Shown: one piece after another, positions 33,691 to 41,951 of the stretch
Layout: each line of letters starts with the position of its first letter
How positions within the stretch are numbered: position 1 is the stretch's first letter
Source of the DNA: Thiotrichales bacterium
GTDB taxonomy: Bacteria > Pseudomonadota > Gammaproteobacteria > UWMA-0217
DNA: 41,951 nt
Assembly: GCA_024763135.1 (NCBI GenBank)
Contig: JANTGD010000002.1
Span: 1 to 41,951, forward strand
Direction of reading: 5' to 3'
Notes under the pieces: model-generated
What the model was told of the DNA's origin: nothing
The model's database searches: none
The model's input: the letters and a program-made list of their open reading frames with translations, nothing else
Made by a program: the position numbers and the translations under genes

Positions 33691-35460
33691 ATGAATCTAC
33701 ACCTGCCCCAATTCACCGCCAGCGCCGACGCCATCGAGCAGTCGCCCAACTCGCTGCGCGCAGTTCGCCGCTGGAAAAGCGAACTACCACTGGTGAATAT
33801 GGGCGAAACGACGCGCCTGTTCTATCTCACCCTGCGGGTATTGAATCGCCAGGTACTCACCGCGCGTACCCGCTACGAAATCATGGAAGAACTACGCCCA
33901 ACCGCGCGTATCGTGCTAGAACACCTCGAAAGACACCTGCGCAGTATTTCCCATCCGCTGCGTGGCAAAGTTGCCCAGATCGCCAAGCTCAACGAGGCGC
34001 TGCTGCTCGAAATTGCAGTCGGGTACAAACATATTGTGCATGACATCGTCAATCGCGCCGAAAAAGTGGACGCTAAAGTACTCCCCAGCTCGGTGCACCG
34101 TGCGATGCGCTTTTTGCAAGGCTCACTCGCGTTGAAGGCCCGAATCTATCAACTGGGCTCACGCAGCGCCTGGCACGACCTGCATCGCCTGCAGGGTTTC
34201 GCTGAGCATCAACAGATTGCGCTGAAAGACGTAGACGATGACTTCTACAGCACCATCGACACGTCCACGATCACCGATGTGTACAAACAAACCTGCTTGC
34301 TTGCGATGAGCCATCCCCTGCGCCTGCGCACCGGGGAAGCGGAAAAACTGCAGATCTTCTACGAAACGGCCTGCCATCTTGTAGCACTGAAAAAGTCCCT
34401 GACGCCCGACGAACACGGTATGGTCCACGTCGTGAGTCTCAAATCCGCGGAACCCCCTGACTACATTCCGCTCGCTAACATTACAACCTTCTCCAATCTG
34501 CGCGGTTTCGATCTCACCCGCCTGCTGGGTACTCTGCAGGATATGTGTATGGACGATGCAGAGCACGCCCCGCCACCACAACCCGGCTTTAGCAAGGTCA
34601 GGCTTGAAAAGCCGTTGTTACAGCGACTCATCGAAATCTGGACCACGGAAGAAAAGCGCCGTTTCAGCCGAGTCGCCACACACCGTAATATCATTACTGC
34701 AGTCGGCCTGAAAAACATTATTGCCGCCATTCACGCGGACATGCACCCAGAAATGGATCCAGAAGAACAGTTCGATATGGGACCGCTGTATACGGAAAAC
34801 GGCCCGGAACTGAGCTCAGACCCAAGCAGTGCCGTGTATGCGGGGAATCTGCAGGACCAAATGGATTCCGTATATCACGCCGACTTACTGCTCGACGATA
34901 CGCCTCCATTCGAAGACGAGAGCCAGAAAAAACCACTGCCTCAGAGCTGGCAGGAATGGCAAGTCATCAATACCGGTGCGGGTGGTTACGGGCTCATTTG
35001 GAACCGGGATCTCGCGACTGCGGTACAGGTGGGTGAAGTGATCGCGCTACGGGAAAAAGAATATGCGGTCCATCATTGGCGCACCGGAATCGTACGCTGG
35101 TTACACAATTCCGAGGAACGTGGCCTGGAGATTGGTGTTCAACTCCTTGCGCCGCGGGCGATCGTGGTCTCCATCGAAACCATAATGAACCGGGGCTATC
35201 GGGAAATCCTGCCCATGGATGCGCTGATGCTGCCCGGCCTCAAAACTATCAATCAGCCCCCCAGCCTGATGGTACCAACCGGGGTATTCGATACCGGCGA
35301 TGTACTCGAAATCGCCATGCTGGGTCGAAAACTGCATATTGAACTCAAAACCACCGGCGAGACCCCCAGTTTTTTCACGCAATTCTTTTACATCTCCTCG
35401 CAGGTGAAAAAGCCCGCCAATCCCAAAGAGGAATTCGATGACCTCTGGAGTCGGATTTGA
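33691..35460 (+). CDS. Conserved protein with C-terminal PilZ-like region, upstream of fimX
   Basis: A 589-residue protein I cannot name. The first ~400 residues are largely alpha-helical and soluble-looking, with no signal or membrane segment. Around residues 418-500 the sequence reads WQVINTGAGGYGL, VGEVIAL, then TGIVRW, the strand and loop pattern of a PilZ beta-barrel. However, the canonical RxxxR is not seen and the D/N-x-S-x-x-G motif appears as NTGAGG, so c-di-GMP binding is uncertain. It lies 99 bp upstream of fimX on the same strand. A role in c-di-GMP signalling or twitching with FimX is inferred from position. No strong ribosome site precedes the ATG. Confidence 0.7.
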   Translation: MNLHLPQFTASADAIEQSPNSLRAVRRWKSELPLVNMGETTRLFYLTLRVLNRQVLTARTRYEIMEELRPTARIVLEHLERHLRSISHPLRGKVAQIAKLNEALLLEIAVGYKHIVHDIVNRAEKVDAKVLPSSVHRAMRFLQGSLALKARIYQLGSRSAWHDLHRLQGFAEHQQIALKDVDDDFYSTIDTSTITDVYKQTCLLAMSHPLRLRTGEAEKLQIFYETACHLVALKKSLTPDEHGMVHVVSLKSAEPPDYIPLANITTFSNLRGFDLTRLLGTLQDMCMDDAEHAPPPQPGFSKVRLEKPLLQRLIEIWTTEEKRRFSRVATHRNIITAVGLKNIIAAIHADMHPEMDPEEQFDMGPLYTENGPELSSDPSSAVYAGNLQDQMDSVYHADLLLDDTPPFEDESQKKPLPQSWQEWQVINTGAGGYGLIWNRDLATAVQVGEVIALREKEYAVHHWRTGIVRWLHNSEERGLEIGVQLLAPRAIVVSIETIMNRGYREILPMDALMLPGLKTINQPPSLMVPTGVFDTGDVLEIAMLGRKLHIELKTTGETPSFFTQFFYISSQVKKPANPKEEFDDLWSRI

Positions 35461-35559
35461 GCGCAAATGGCCTTCCAGACGCAATAACGCTGCGGATGTG
35501 TGAACTGGCACAACGCCGATGACGCTAGTGCGATGCTACAAGGACAGTAACTGAAACGG

Positions 35560-37638
35560 ATGCCCTCAACTATGGCTGAGACTCTTCGCGTCATCGTCAT
35601 CGATGACAACCCTAACCGAGTGTACGACTTGATCAACAGCATCAAGGCATTGGGCTATGTGGTCCGTGGCGAACAGGTGAGCAGTAAGGATGCACTGCAT
35701 AAGGAATTACTCAAAGCACCGGCAGATTTTATTCTCCAAAACCTGGATTTTCCCGCCGTCACCCTGGATCAGGCCTATCGTGTACTGCGTGGCTTCGACC
35801 AACGTCCGGTGTTGATCGCACTGGCCGCTGAAGGGCACTACAAGCCGGCTGAGGTTATGAAGTCCGGAGCCAACGACTTGGTGTACAGCAACGACCTCGA
35901 GCATCTGCAACAAGTGGTCAAGCGTAACCTCAAAACCCACCATGAAGGCAAAACGCTAGCGCATATCAAGAGCAACTTTGCTGATCTGGAAAAGCTGTAC
36001 GCTACGCTAATGGAAAGCTACGAAGCTCCCGTCGCCTATCTGCACGAAGGCATCCATGTGCATGCCAATCGTGCGTATCGGGAGCTGTTTGGGCTCACCT
36101 CTTCTGAAAAACTCGAGGGTATTCCCTTGATGGACCTGCTCCCCGAAGCGGAGCAGCAACGTGTCAAATCCTATCTCCAACAACACAAACAAGGCGAAGG
36201 CGACCTGCTCGAGCGCGCATTCCATATCGAAATTGATGGTGAGGAATACCAAATCGAGATTGCAGATGTGTTCTACGAATCAGAGCCCTGCCAACAAGTT
36301 TTGTTCCGCCACAGTCAGGCGCACGCCGATAACTCACAACTCACCGAGCAGCTCAGCTATCTGGCAATCTACGATATTGCCAGTGGTCTGTATACGCGCA
36401 ATCACCTGTTCGCCCAATTGGAGCGCGCCATTGGTCGTGCCACCGACACAGGTGAGCAGGCTGCGCTGGTGATGCTGTCGTTAGACAATTACAACGAACT
36501 GGCCTCTGGCTTGGGACTGGCGGAAGCCGATCTACTGTATGCAGAAGTGGGCACGGAACTCAAATCCCAGCTGGATCTCGACGACGTGCTGTGTCGCTAC
36601 GATGCGCAGACCTTCTGTCTGCTCAGTAATCTCCACGAACGCAGTGAGGTTCAGCGGCTGATTCGTCAGCTCATCGACAGTATCAATGCACAATTGTTCG
36701 ATATCAACGGCAAGCAGGTCCCCTGCCAGCTAAGTGCGGGCTTGGTAATGATTGATGAAAATGCTGGCAGCGAATATCAGTTGATCTCCAGCGCGCTGGA
36801 AACTTTACGCAAGGCGAACCTGAAAGGGATTGACTTCGATACCGATGAAACCAACCGCCGCCATAAGCCACAAAAACTGATCGATCAAGAATGGACGGAG
36901 CAATTACGCCTGGCGCTCAAAGAAGGGAACTTCCGCCTGTTTTTTCAACCTATTGTCAGACTGGACAATGATCATATCAAGCGCTACAGCGTTTCCATCA
37001 AGATTGCGACCCCCGATGGCAGCTTCATCTCGCCAGCCCAGTTTCTCCCCAGCGCAGAACGTACCGGCTATGCCAAGGGCGTCGATCGCTGGGTCATTAT
37101 GAACGCTTTGCGCCTGCTGGCCAATGCGGCGCGAGAGGATCGACCCACCCTGTATATCAAGCTGACACAGGGGACATTGTATTACGAGGAAGATATCTCC
37201 TGGATCAAAAAGAAAATCGAGGAAACACGGATTGCAGGCCAGCAACTCGTTTTCGAAATCAGCACTGCCCTGCTCATCAATCACTTGCAGCAAACACGCT
37301 TGCTGGTCGAGGATCTCAGCCCTCTGGGCTGTCGCTTCTGCGTGGATGACTTTGGCACCTCCCTGAATCCCTTTCAGATCCTGCGCCACATCCGGGTCGA
37401 TTACCTTAAGTTGCATGGCAGCCTGATCGACGAACTCAAACACAGCGACGACACCCGGCAACTGATCATGCATCTCGTGGAACGAGCGCATGAAGAAGGG
37501 CTGGAGGTAATTGCGCCACGCATTACAACTGCCGACCAACTCTACGCGCTCAATAATCTCAACATCGATCTCGCGCAAGGCGACTTTCTGCAACGCCCCA
37601 GCGAAAGCTTTGATTTCGACTTCCAGTTCGTTGCGTAG
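35560..37638 (+). CDS. fimX: FimX-like REC-PAS-GGDEF-EAL c-di-GMP receptor
   Basis: A 692-residue protein with the FimX architecture and length (P. aeruginosa FimX is about 691): a REC-like domain (about 6-125), a PAS domain (about 150-250), a GGDEF-like domain (about 265-420) and an EAL-like domain (about 440-685). All catalytic signatures are degenerate. The REC phospho-acceptor position reads LQNLDFP (Asn), GGDEF reads DAQTF after RY, and EAL reads YSV after FFQPIVRL. FVDDFG-type CVDDFGTS is kept, but the later Glu block is IAPRI. It is therefore probably a non-catalytic c-di-GMP effector controlling type IV pili, as known for FimX. It follows the PilZ-like gene by 99 bp. Confidence 0.85.
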   Translation: MPSTMAETLRVIVIDDNPNRVYDLINSIKALGYVVRGEQVSSKDALHKELLKAPADFILQNLDFPAVTLDQAYRVLRGFDQRPVLIALAAEGHYKPAEVMKSGANDLVYSNDLEHLQQVVKRNLKTHHEGKTLAHIKSNFADLEKLYATLMESYEAPVAYLHEGIHVHANRAYRELFGLTSSEKLEGIPLMDLLPEAEQQRVKSYLQQHKQGEGDLLERAFHIEIDGEEYQIEIADVFYESEPCQQVLFRHSQAHADNSQLTEQLSYLAIYDIASGLYTRNHLFAQLERAIGRATDTGEQAALVMLSLDNYNELASGLGLAEADLLYAEVGTELKSQLDLDDVLCRYDAQTFCLLSNLHERSEVQRLIRQLIDSINAQLFDINGKQVPCQLSAGLVMIDENAGSEYQLISSALETLRKANLKGIDFDTDETNRRHKPQKLIDQEWTEQLRLALKEGNFRLFFQPIVRLDNDHIKRYSVSIKIATPDGSFISPAQFLPSAERTGYAKGVDRWVIMNALRLLANAAREDRPTLYIKLTQGTLYYEEDISWIKKKIEETRIAGQQLVFEISTALLINHLQQTRLLVEDLSPLGCRFCVDDFGTSLNPFQILRHIRVDYLKLHGSLIDELKHSDDTRQLIMHLVERAHEEGLEVIAPRITTADQLYALNNLNIDLAQGDFLQRPSESFDFDFQFVA

Positions 37639-37827
37639 CGTTGTAAAGCTGCCTCCGCCTATCGAGGAAGTATCGCAAAACGTCACAGGCAACTTGAGCG
37701 CAAGGTGCAACCAGTAAGACGGATCAAATAGATCTGAGTTCTCTCAAGCAGCATGCAACGCATGCCAGCGGACGATGCCGCAAGTTTTTCGCCCCCTCAA
37801 AAAAGCAGCGCACTACGTCCCACAAAC

Positions 37828-37855
37828 AAAAAAGCCCCGCTAGCGGGGCTTTTTT
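37828..37855. terminator. Bidirectional terminator between fimX and htpX
   Basis: A perfect palindrome: six A, GCCCCGC, TA, GCGGGGC, six T. The 7-bp GC stem with a U-tract on either strand serves both the plus-strand fimX transcript (stop at 37638) and the minus-strand htpX transcript (stop at 37869). The preceding 37639-37827 holds nothing else I recognise. Confidence 0.9.
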
Positions 37856-37868
37856 CAAGCGTGATTGC

Positions 37869-38735
37869 TTAACGCATGGCCTGTAAAGCAGCAATGCGTT
37901 CTTCCAGTGGAGGATGCGTAGAAAACAACTTACGCATGGCACTGCCTCCTCGAATGCCGAAAGCCGCCATTTCTGCAGGCATGTGCGCTGGCTCATGCAC
38001 CGATTGTAAGCGACGCAATGCAGCAATCATCTTGTCTCTGCCCGCCAGGCGCGCGCCACCGGCATCCGCACGGAATTCACGCCAACGGGAGAACCACATG
38101 ACAATGATGCTGGCCAGGAACGACAATAGAATCTGCGCCACGATCTGTCCAACAAAGTAGCCAATACCATGGCCTTCTTCGTTGCGAAACACAGCCTTGT
38201 CGATGAAATTGCCAATTACCATGGAGAAAAAGAAGACGAAAGTGTTCACCACACCCTGGATCAAGGTCATCGTTACCATGTCACCGTTGGCGACGTGGCT
38301 GATCTCATGCCCAAGCACGGCTTCAACCTCGTCCTGAGTCATGTTCTCCAACAGTCCCGTGGAGACCGCCACCAGGGCATCATTGCGATTCCACCCCGTC
38401 GCAAACGCATTGGGATCAGGTGAATGAAAGATCCCGACTTCCGGCATTTTTATGCCTGCCTGCCGGGCTTCCCGCGCGACGGTTTCGACTAACCAGCGCT
38501 CGGTGGGATTCGAGGGCTGCTCAATAATTTGCACCCCCATGGAGCGCTTGGCCATGCTTTTAGACAGAAACAGGGAAATCAACGAGCCGGCAAAACCAAA
38601 GACCGCCGCATACACGAGCATTTGCCCCTGATTGCCCAACTGGATCCCAAACACACTCGTGAGTATGCTCAGCACGATGCTCAACACCACCATCACTGCG
38701 ATGTTCGTGGCGAGCAATAAAAGAATTCTTAGCAT
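37869..38735 (-). CDS. htpX: M48 family membrane zinc protease HtpX
   Basis: A 288-residue inner-membrane metalloprotease of quality control. Two N-terminal transmembrane helices (about residues 4-26 and 33-55) precede the zinc motif HEISH near residue 142, with the distal Glu ligand in the WREFRADAGGARL block near 220. Two further hydrophobic segments (about 155-177 and 190-212) lie between. The C-terminal LFSTHPPLEERIAALQ is typical. It is separated from the upstream parC gene by 126 bp. Confidence 0.96.
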   Translation of the reverse strand: MLRILLLLATNIAVMVVLSIVLSILTSVFGIQLGNQGQMLVYAAVFGFAGSLISLFLSKSMAKRSMGVQIIEQPSNPTERWLVETVAREARQAGIKMPEVGIFHSPDPNAFATGWNRNDALVAVSTGLLENMTQDEVEAVLGHEISHVANGDMVTMTLIQGVVNTFVFFFSMVIGNFIDKAVFRNEEGHGIGYFVGQIVAQILLSFLASIIVMWFSRWREFRADAGGARLAGRDKMIAALRRLQSVHEPAHMPAEMAAFGIRGGSAMRKLFSTHPPLEERIAALQAMR

Positions 38736-38861
38736 AGTATCCTCATTTGGTTAAAAATCTCGGTATAGGTTAGGGCCTGCGGCTTAAAGTTCAAGTCTGA
38801 CCTCTGTTACTAAGACAATGCATGGTGACCTCTCGGGTCGTTACGGTCTGACCTGAGAGCG

Positions 38862-41114
38862 TTATTGCGCTACTTCGAGCCGTTCCACTTTCTGAAATCC
38901 ACGGGGCAGCTTTCGCCCTCGTTTGCCGCGTTCTCCGTCGTACTCATCCACTTCCGCTGCACTCATAGTTTTGTGTTTTTTGCCGGCAAATACAGTGAGT
39001 TTCTCTCCAGGGCGTACCAAAGCCATCGCTGCCAGGGTCTCCTCGCGGGTTTTGAGCCTGGCCGAGGGAATATTGAGGATTTTGATCCCCTTGCCCTTGG
39101 GCATCTGTGGCAGTTCACTGAGAGGGATGACCAACAGATAGCCCGCCGTCGTTGCGGCAGCCAGCCATTGTTCTTCCAGGGATTCGATTTTGAGCGGCGG
39201 CATCACCTGCGCGCCTGTGGGCACACTGATTAATGCTTTTCCCGATTTGTTGCGTGTCAGCATGTCTTGCAGTCTGCAAATAAATCCATACCCAAAATCT
39301 GTCGCCATTAGATAGAGATCGTCGGGATGCCCCATCAACATCGCAACAAACTGCGCGCCCTCCCTGGGATTGATTCGCCTACTGAGCGGCTCGCCCTGAC
39401 CACGCGCGGAGGGTAGATCATGTGCAGTGACGTTATAACAGCGCCCTGTGGAGTCGAGAATAATGACAGGCTGGTTGCTACGTCCGCGGACCGCCGCCTG
39501 GAACCCATCGCCGGCCTTGTAATTCAGGCCCTGCGGATCAACCTCATGGCCCTTGGCCGCGCGAATCCAGCCCTGTTTTGAAAGAATGACAGTGACAGGT
39601 TCTGCGGGGAGTAAGGCATGCGGATTCAGCGCCTGGGCCGGTTGGCGATCGACGAGAGGAGAACGCCGCGCGTCCCCGTACTCTTTGGCATCGGCTTGTA
39701 TTTCCTTTTTCAGTAAACGCTTGAGACGCTGCTCAGAACCCAGTACGCGTTCCAGCTCGTCGCGCTCTTTGGCCAACTCAGCCTGCTCTGCGCGAATCTT
39801 CATTTCCTCGAGTCGCGCTAGTTGGCGTAAGCGGGTATCGAGCACATAATCGGCCTGCGTCTCACTCAAGCCAAAACGCGCCATCAACACCGGCCGGGGC
39901 TCATCCTCGCTGCGAATTATGCGGATGACCTCGTCGATGTTCAAAAACGCGATCAACAACCCTTCCAACAAATGCAGACGCTCGAGCACTTTGTCCAGAC
40001 GCCATTGTAAGCGCCGCCGCACGGTCTCTCTTCGAAAAGCCAGCCACTCGCTCAACAGCGACTGCAGCGTCTTGACCGCCGGGCGTCCATTGAGCCCGAT
40101 CATATTGAGATTGACGCGATAACTGCTTTCCAGGTCCGTCGTGGCAAACAAATGCGACATGAGTGCCTCGCGATCCACGCGATTCGATTTGGGCGTGATA
40201 ACCAGACGAGTCGGTTGCTCATGATCGGACTCATCCCGCAAGTCTTCGACCATGGGCAGTTTTTTGGCCTGCATCTGCTGCGCAATCTGTTCCAACACCT
40301 TGGAGCCGGAGACACGATAAGGTAAAGCCGTAACAATAATATCCTGCCCTTCCTGCTCCCAGCGCGCGCGCATGCGCACCGCGCCATGTCCCCGCTCGTA
40401 CAGCAACTCAAGTTCTTCGCGCGGTGTGATGATCTCGGCATCGGTGGGAAAATCCGGACCCGGTACAAATTCGCACAGCTCAGCAACCGTGGCCTTTGGA
40501 TGATCCAAAAGGTGAATGCAGGCGGCCGCCACCTCCCGCAGATTGTGTGGCGGTATATCAGTCGCCATGCCAACGGCGATCCCGGTGCTGCCATTGAGCA
40601 ACACATTGGGCAGACGCGCAGGCAACAATGCGGGTTCGCGCAGCGTACCATCGAAATTGGGCACCCAGTCCACAGTGCCCTGCCCTACCTCACTGAGCAA
40701 GATCTTCGCATAGGGCGCCAGGCGAGATTCCGTATAGCGCATTGCGGCGAACGATTTTGGATCGTCCGGGGATCCCCAATTCCCCTGCCCATCGACGATG
40801 GGATAGCGGTAGGAAAAAGGCTGGGCCATGAGCACCATTGCTTCATAACAGGCCGAATCGCCATGCGGATGATATTTACCCAGCACATCGCCAACAGTGC
40901 GGGCAGATTTCTTGTGTTTGGAGGCAGCAGAAAGCCCCAGCTCCGACATGGCATAGACGATTCGCCGCTGCACTGGCTTGAGCCCATCGCCGATATGGGG
41001 CAACGCACGATCCATTATGACGTACATCGAATAATCGAGGTACGCCTTTTCAGTAAAGGTCTTCAATGGCAATTGCTCTACGCCATCGAAGCTCAAATTG
41101 AGGTGATCACTCAT
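38862..41114 (-). CDS. parC: DNA topoisomerase IV subunit A
   Basis: A 750-residue type IIA topoisomerase subunit that decatenates daughter chromosomes with ParE. The catalytic Tyr127 is in AAMRYTES. The quinolone-resistance region has Ser87 and Glu91 (E. coli Ser80/Glu84), i.e. unmutated residues. GDGLKPVQRRIVYAM and KYHPHGD are canonical, and a C-terminal beta-pinwheel domain begins near residue 500. The frame extends to 41147, but the ATG at 41114 gives MSDHLNLSFDG, the usual start. parE is not adjacent in this window; the DNA upstream of parC is occupied by mobile-element remnants. Confidence 0.97.
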   Translation of the reverse strand: MSDHLNLSFDGVEQLPLKTFTEKAYLDYSMYVIMDRALPHIGDGLKPVQRRIVYAMSELGLSAASKHKKSARTVGDVLGKYHPHGDSACYEAMVLMAQPFSYRYPIVDGQGNWGSPDDPKSFAAMRYTESRLAPYAKILLSEVGQGTVDWVPNFDGTLREPALLPARLPNVLLNGSTGIAVGMATDIPPHNLREVAAACIHLLDHPKATVAELCEFVPGPDFPTDAEIITPREELELLYERGHGAVRMRARWEQEGQDIIVTALPYRVSGSKVLEQIAQQMQAKKLPMVEDLRDESDHEQPTRLVITPKSNRVDREALMSHLFATTDLESSYRVNLNMIGLNGRPAVKTLQSLLSEWLAFRRETVRRRLQWRLDKVLERLHLLEGLLIAFLNIDEVIRIIRSEDEPRPVLMARFGLSETQADYVLDTRLRQLARLEEMKIRAEQAELAKERDELERVLGSEQRLKRLLKKEIQADAKEYGDARRSPLVDRQPAQALNPHALLPAEPVTVILSKQGWIRAAKGHEVDPQGLNYKAGDGFQAAVRGRSNQPVIILDSTGRCYNVTAHDLPSARGQGEPLSRRINPREGAQFVAMLMGHPDDLYLMATDFGYGFICRLQDMLTRNKSGKALISVPTGAQVMPPLKIESLEEQWLAAATTAGYLLVIPLSELPQMPKGKGIKILNIPSARLKTREETLAAMALVRPGEKLTVFAGKKHKTMSAAEVDEYDGERGKRGRKLPRGFQKVERLEVAQ

Positions 41115-41233
41115 ACCTATCCATTTCATTTGTGAATCGCAAGGCAATCACCCTGACCAATGCGGGTCGATGTAACCCGCAGACAGAGAGTCCACTTGCC
41201 CACTCAACGAGCCAGTCGACAGGGGTGATTTAA

Positions 41234-41541
41234 GGAAGCGCTGATCAATTCGTAACACGACATCTTGCGGCGCGAAATCGCCCACTTCTAAGCGGCGGGT
41301 CTTCGCAATAGCCAGCAATTGCGTGCGATCCGCGCCTTGAACTGGGCGATTTTTCACCACAATCTGCTCGGCCAGAATTAATCAGGGCGTAACGACTCAG
41401 CGTGTTTAGATTTTGGTACCTATCAAGGCATTTTCGCACGGAGAATGTGAGCATATAGTTAATAGGTGACCATTCGAGTACGAAAATAACACCGAGATGT
41501 GGCAAAAGATGAATACGCTGAATAGTTACATCAGAGCTTCC
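41234..41541. mobile_element. Palindromic IS5-like-ended element, interrupted by MITE copy B
   Basis: After removal of the inserted element and one copy of its target duplication, this is a 159-bp imperfect palindrome. The left arm from 41234 (GGAAGCGCTGATCAATTC) and the right arm read on the minus strand from 41541 (GGAAGCTCTGATTAATTC) stay alignable for about 54 bp, including AAATCGCCCA in each. Flanks are TTAA on the left and CTAA on the right, both fitting the YTAR target of the IS5 group, and the GGAAG end resembles IS5. Family assignment is an inference. It has no transposase; the short minus-strand frame it contains is an effect of the palindrome. Confidence 0.7.
41389..41529. mobile_element. 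141-bp foldback MITE, IS66-like ends, copy B
   Basis: Second copy of the element at 22178-22316, in the same orientation, about 89% identical by eye with two single-base indels. Ends are GTAACGACTCAGC (41389-41401) and GCTGAATAGTTAC (41517-41529). The flanks ATCAGGGC (41381-41388) and ATCAGAGC (41530-41537) are an 8-bp target duplication with one mismatch. It inserted into the right arm of the palindromic element 41234-41541, so it is the younger of the two. Confidence 0.85.
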
Positions 41542-41694
41542 CTAACGCGATCAGGTCAACAACAAAGCGGACCTTCTACCAGAATGGCGCACAGAATGAA
41601 ACATCAGCGCGGAAGCACCATGACGATTTGTGGACGAAACAACCGCCTGCCTCCACTACTCAGTCTGCTGGGAATATAACAACTCGGCAAGTTC

Positions 41695-41746
41695 TCAAAA
41701 AATGAAGTCACTGCGCAGATTGCCCCTGAAATACGTCGGATCAAGG
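41695..41746 (+). repeat. 52-bp dispersed repeat, copy 2
   Basis: Matches 21241-21292 at 46 of 52 positions in the same orientation. Flanking DNA is unrelated at the two sites, so this is a discrete repeat rather than part of a longer duplication. Confidence 0.65.
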
Positions 41747-41857
41747 GCCGCGCCGCGCAGGTAATGGTCATTGCATTGCCCAGCGGCGCCTAGCTGCCTT
41801 GCCGCACACCTGCAGGCGACGGCTGAACACATGCCATTTTTAGTGCCGGTTAGTAAT

Positions 41858-41892
41858 CTAGTACACCGACAAGTCCAAACTGTCTATATCAG
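41858..41892 (+). repeat. 35-bp dispersed repeat, right copy
   Basis: Matches the reverse complement of 62-96 at 32 of 35 positions; begins CTAGTACACCG and ends TATATCAG. The DNA on either side does not match the left copy. Confidence 0.6.
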
Positions 41893-41951
41893 CGCAAACC
41901 CACGCGTTCAGAACAAGGCATTGTTGCGAAGCCATGGTTGTTCCATGTCGA

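Larger units (their letters stand above)
41542..41951. other. Non-coding right edge with dispersed repeats
   Basis: This 410-bp stretch has no frame I can support on either strand. It contains the second copies of the 52-bp repeat (41695-41746) and the 35-bp repeat (41858-41892). Between them I see no promoter, terminator or RNA gene that I can call with confidence. It looks like a sink for repeat insertions upstream of parC. Confidence 0.5.

Noticed and set aside
36904..37710. 268-residue minus-strand frame opposite fimX
   Set aside because: Antisense to the FimX EAL-like domain and extends without domain features.
38830..38859. Hairpin after parC (CTCTC-G-GGTC / GACC-T-GAGAG) as a terminator
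   Set aside because: The stem has a mismatch and there is no U-tract in either direction, so terminator function is not supported by sequence alone.
40386..41135. 249-residue plus-strand frame opposite parC
   Set aside because: Covers the antisense of the conserved ParC catalytic core; no independent support.
41148..41360. 70-residue minus-strand frame upstream of parC
   Set aside because: It lies largely inside the palindromic mobile element, is not recognisable, and is explained by the inverted-repeat arms.
1..41951. tRNA, rRNA, CRISPR or intact transposase
   Set aside because: No cloverleaf-like tract, rRNA-like block, regularly spaced repeat array or transposase frame was seen; a tRNAscan or CRISPR finder run would settle it.

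Overview
The window reads as a chromosomal segment of a gammaproteobacterium. The minus-strand order leuC-leuD-leuB-asd-fimV-truA-trpF-trpB-trpA-accD-folC-dedD-cvpA-purF-metZ is a gene order I associate with pseudomonads and related gammaproteobacteria. The complete EF-P lysylation set (efp, epmA, epmB), fimX, fimV and the prmB/aroC/MFS neighbourhood fit the same placement. The FimV/FimX pair implies type IV pili. I cannot name a genus. No tRNA, rRNA, CRISPR array, prophage or intact transposase gene is visible.

Layout. 1-232 is non-coding and carries a dispersed repeat and a stem-loop. 233-20029 is an almost unbroken minus-strand biosynthetic block: glycerate kinase, metZ, an L,D-transpeptidase, purF, cvpA, dedD, folC, accD, trpA, trpB, trpF, truA, fimV, asd, leuB, leuD, a small entericidin-like lipoprotein, and leuC. 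A divergent LysR regulator (20261-21199) faces leuC. 21200-25182 is the accessory part: a 319-bp gap with a dispersed repeat and a possible micro-ORF, a small outer-membrane beta-barrel gene, a 139-bp foldback mobile element, and a 900-residue PKD-type surface protein with an operator-like repeat array upstream. 25183-29335 (minus) holds an MFS transporter, aroC, purU and prmB. 29455-30963 (plus) is an unusual single reading frame joining an SCO1/SenC-like domain to a complete phosphatidylserine decarboxylase. 30978-33542 holds epmA and efp (minus) and epmB (plus). 33691-37638 (plus) holds a PilZ-like protein gene followed by fimX. 37869-41114 (minus) holds htpX and parC. From 41234 to the right end the DNA is non-coding and rich in mobile-element remnants.

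How the genes work together. The left block supplies amino acids (methionine by sulfhydrylation, tryptophan, leucine, and the aspartate-family branch through Asd), purines, folate and malonyl-CoA, together with division and pilus-assembly factors. The minus-strand genes are tightly packed: metZ/glycerate kinase, purF/L,D-transpeptidase and trpB/trpA overlap by 1-4 nt and trpF/trpB by 20 nt. This suggests co-transcribed groups, broken by a terminator between fimV and truA.

The most notable sequence-level observations are mobile. Two copies of a 139-141 bp foldback element with GTAACGA-type termini are each flanked by near-perfect 8-bp target duplications, the pattern of IS66-family transposition. 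The right copy has jumped into the arm of a second, unrelated 159-bp palindromic element with IS5-like ends. The left copy lies 29 bp upstream of an outer-membrane protein start codon. The most notable protein-level observation is the SCO/phosphatidylserine decarboxylase frame, which joins a predicted periplasmic domain to a normally cytoplasm-facing enzyme.
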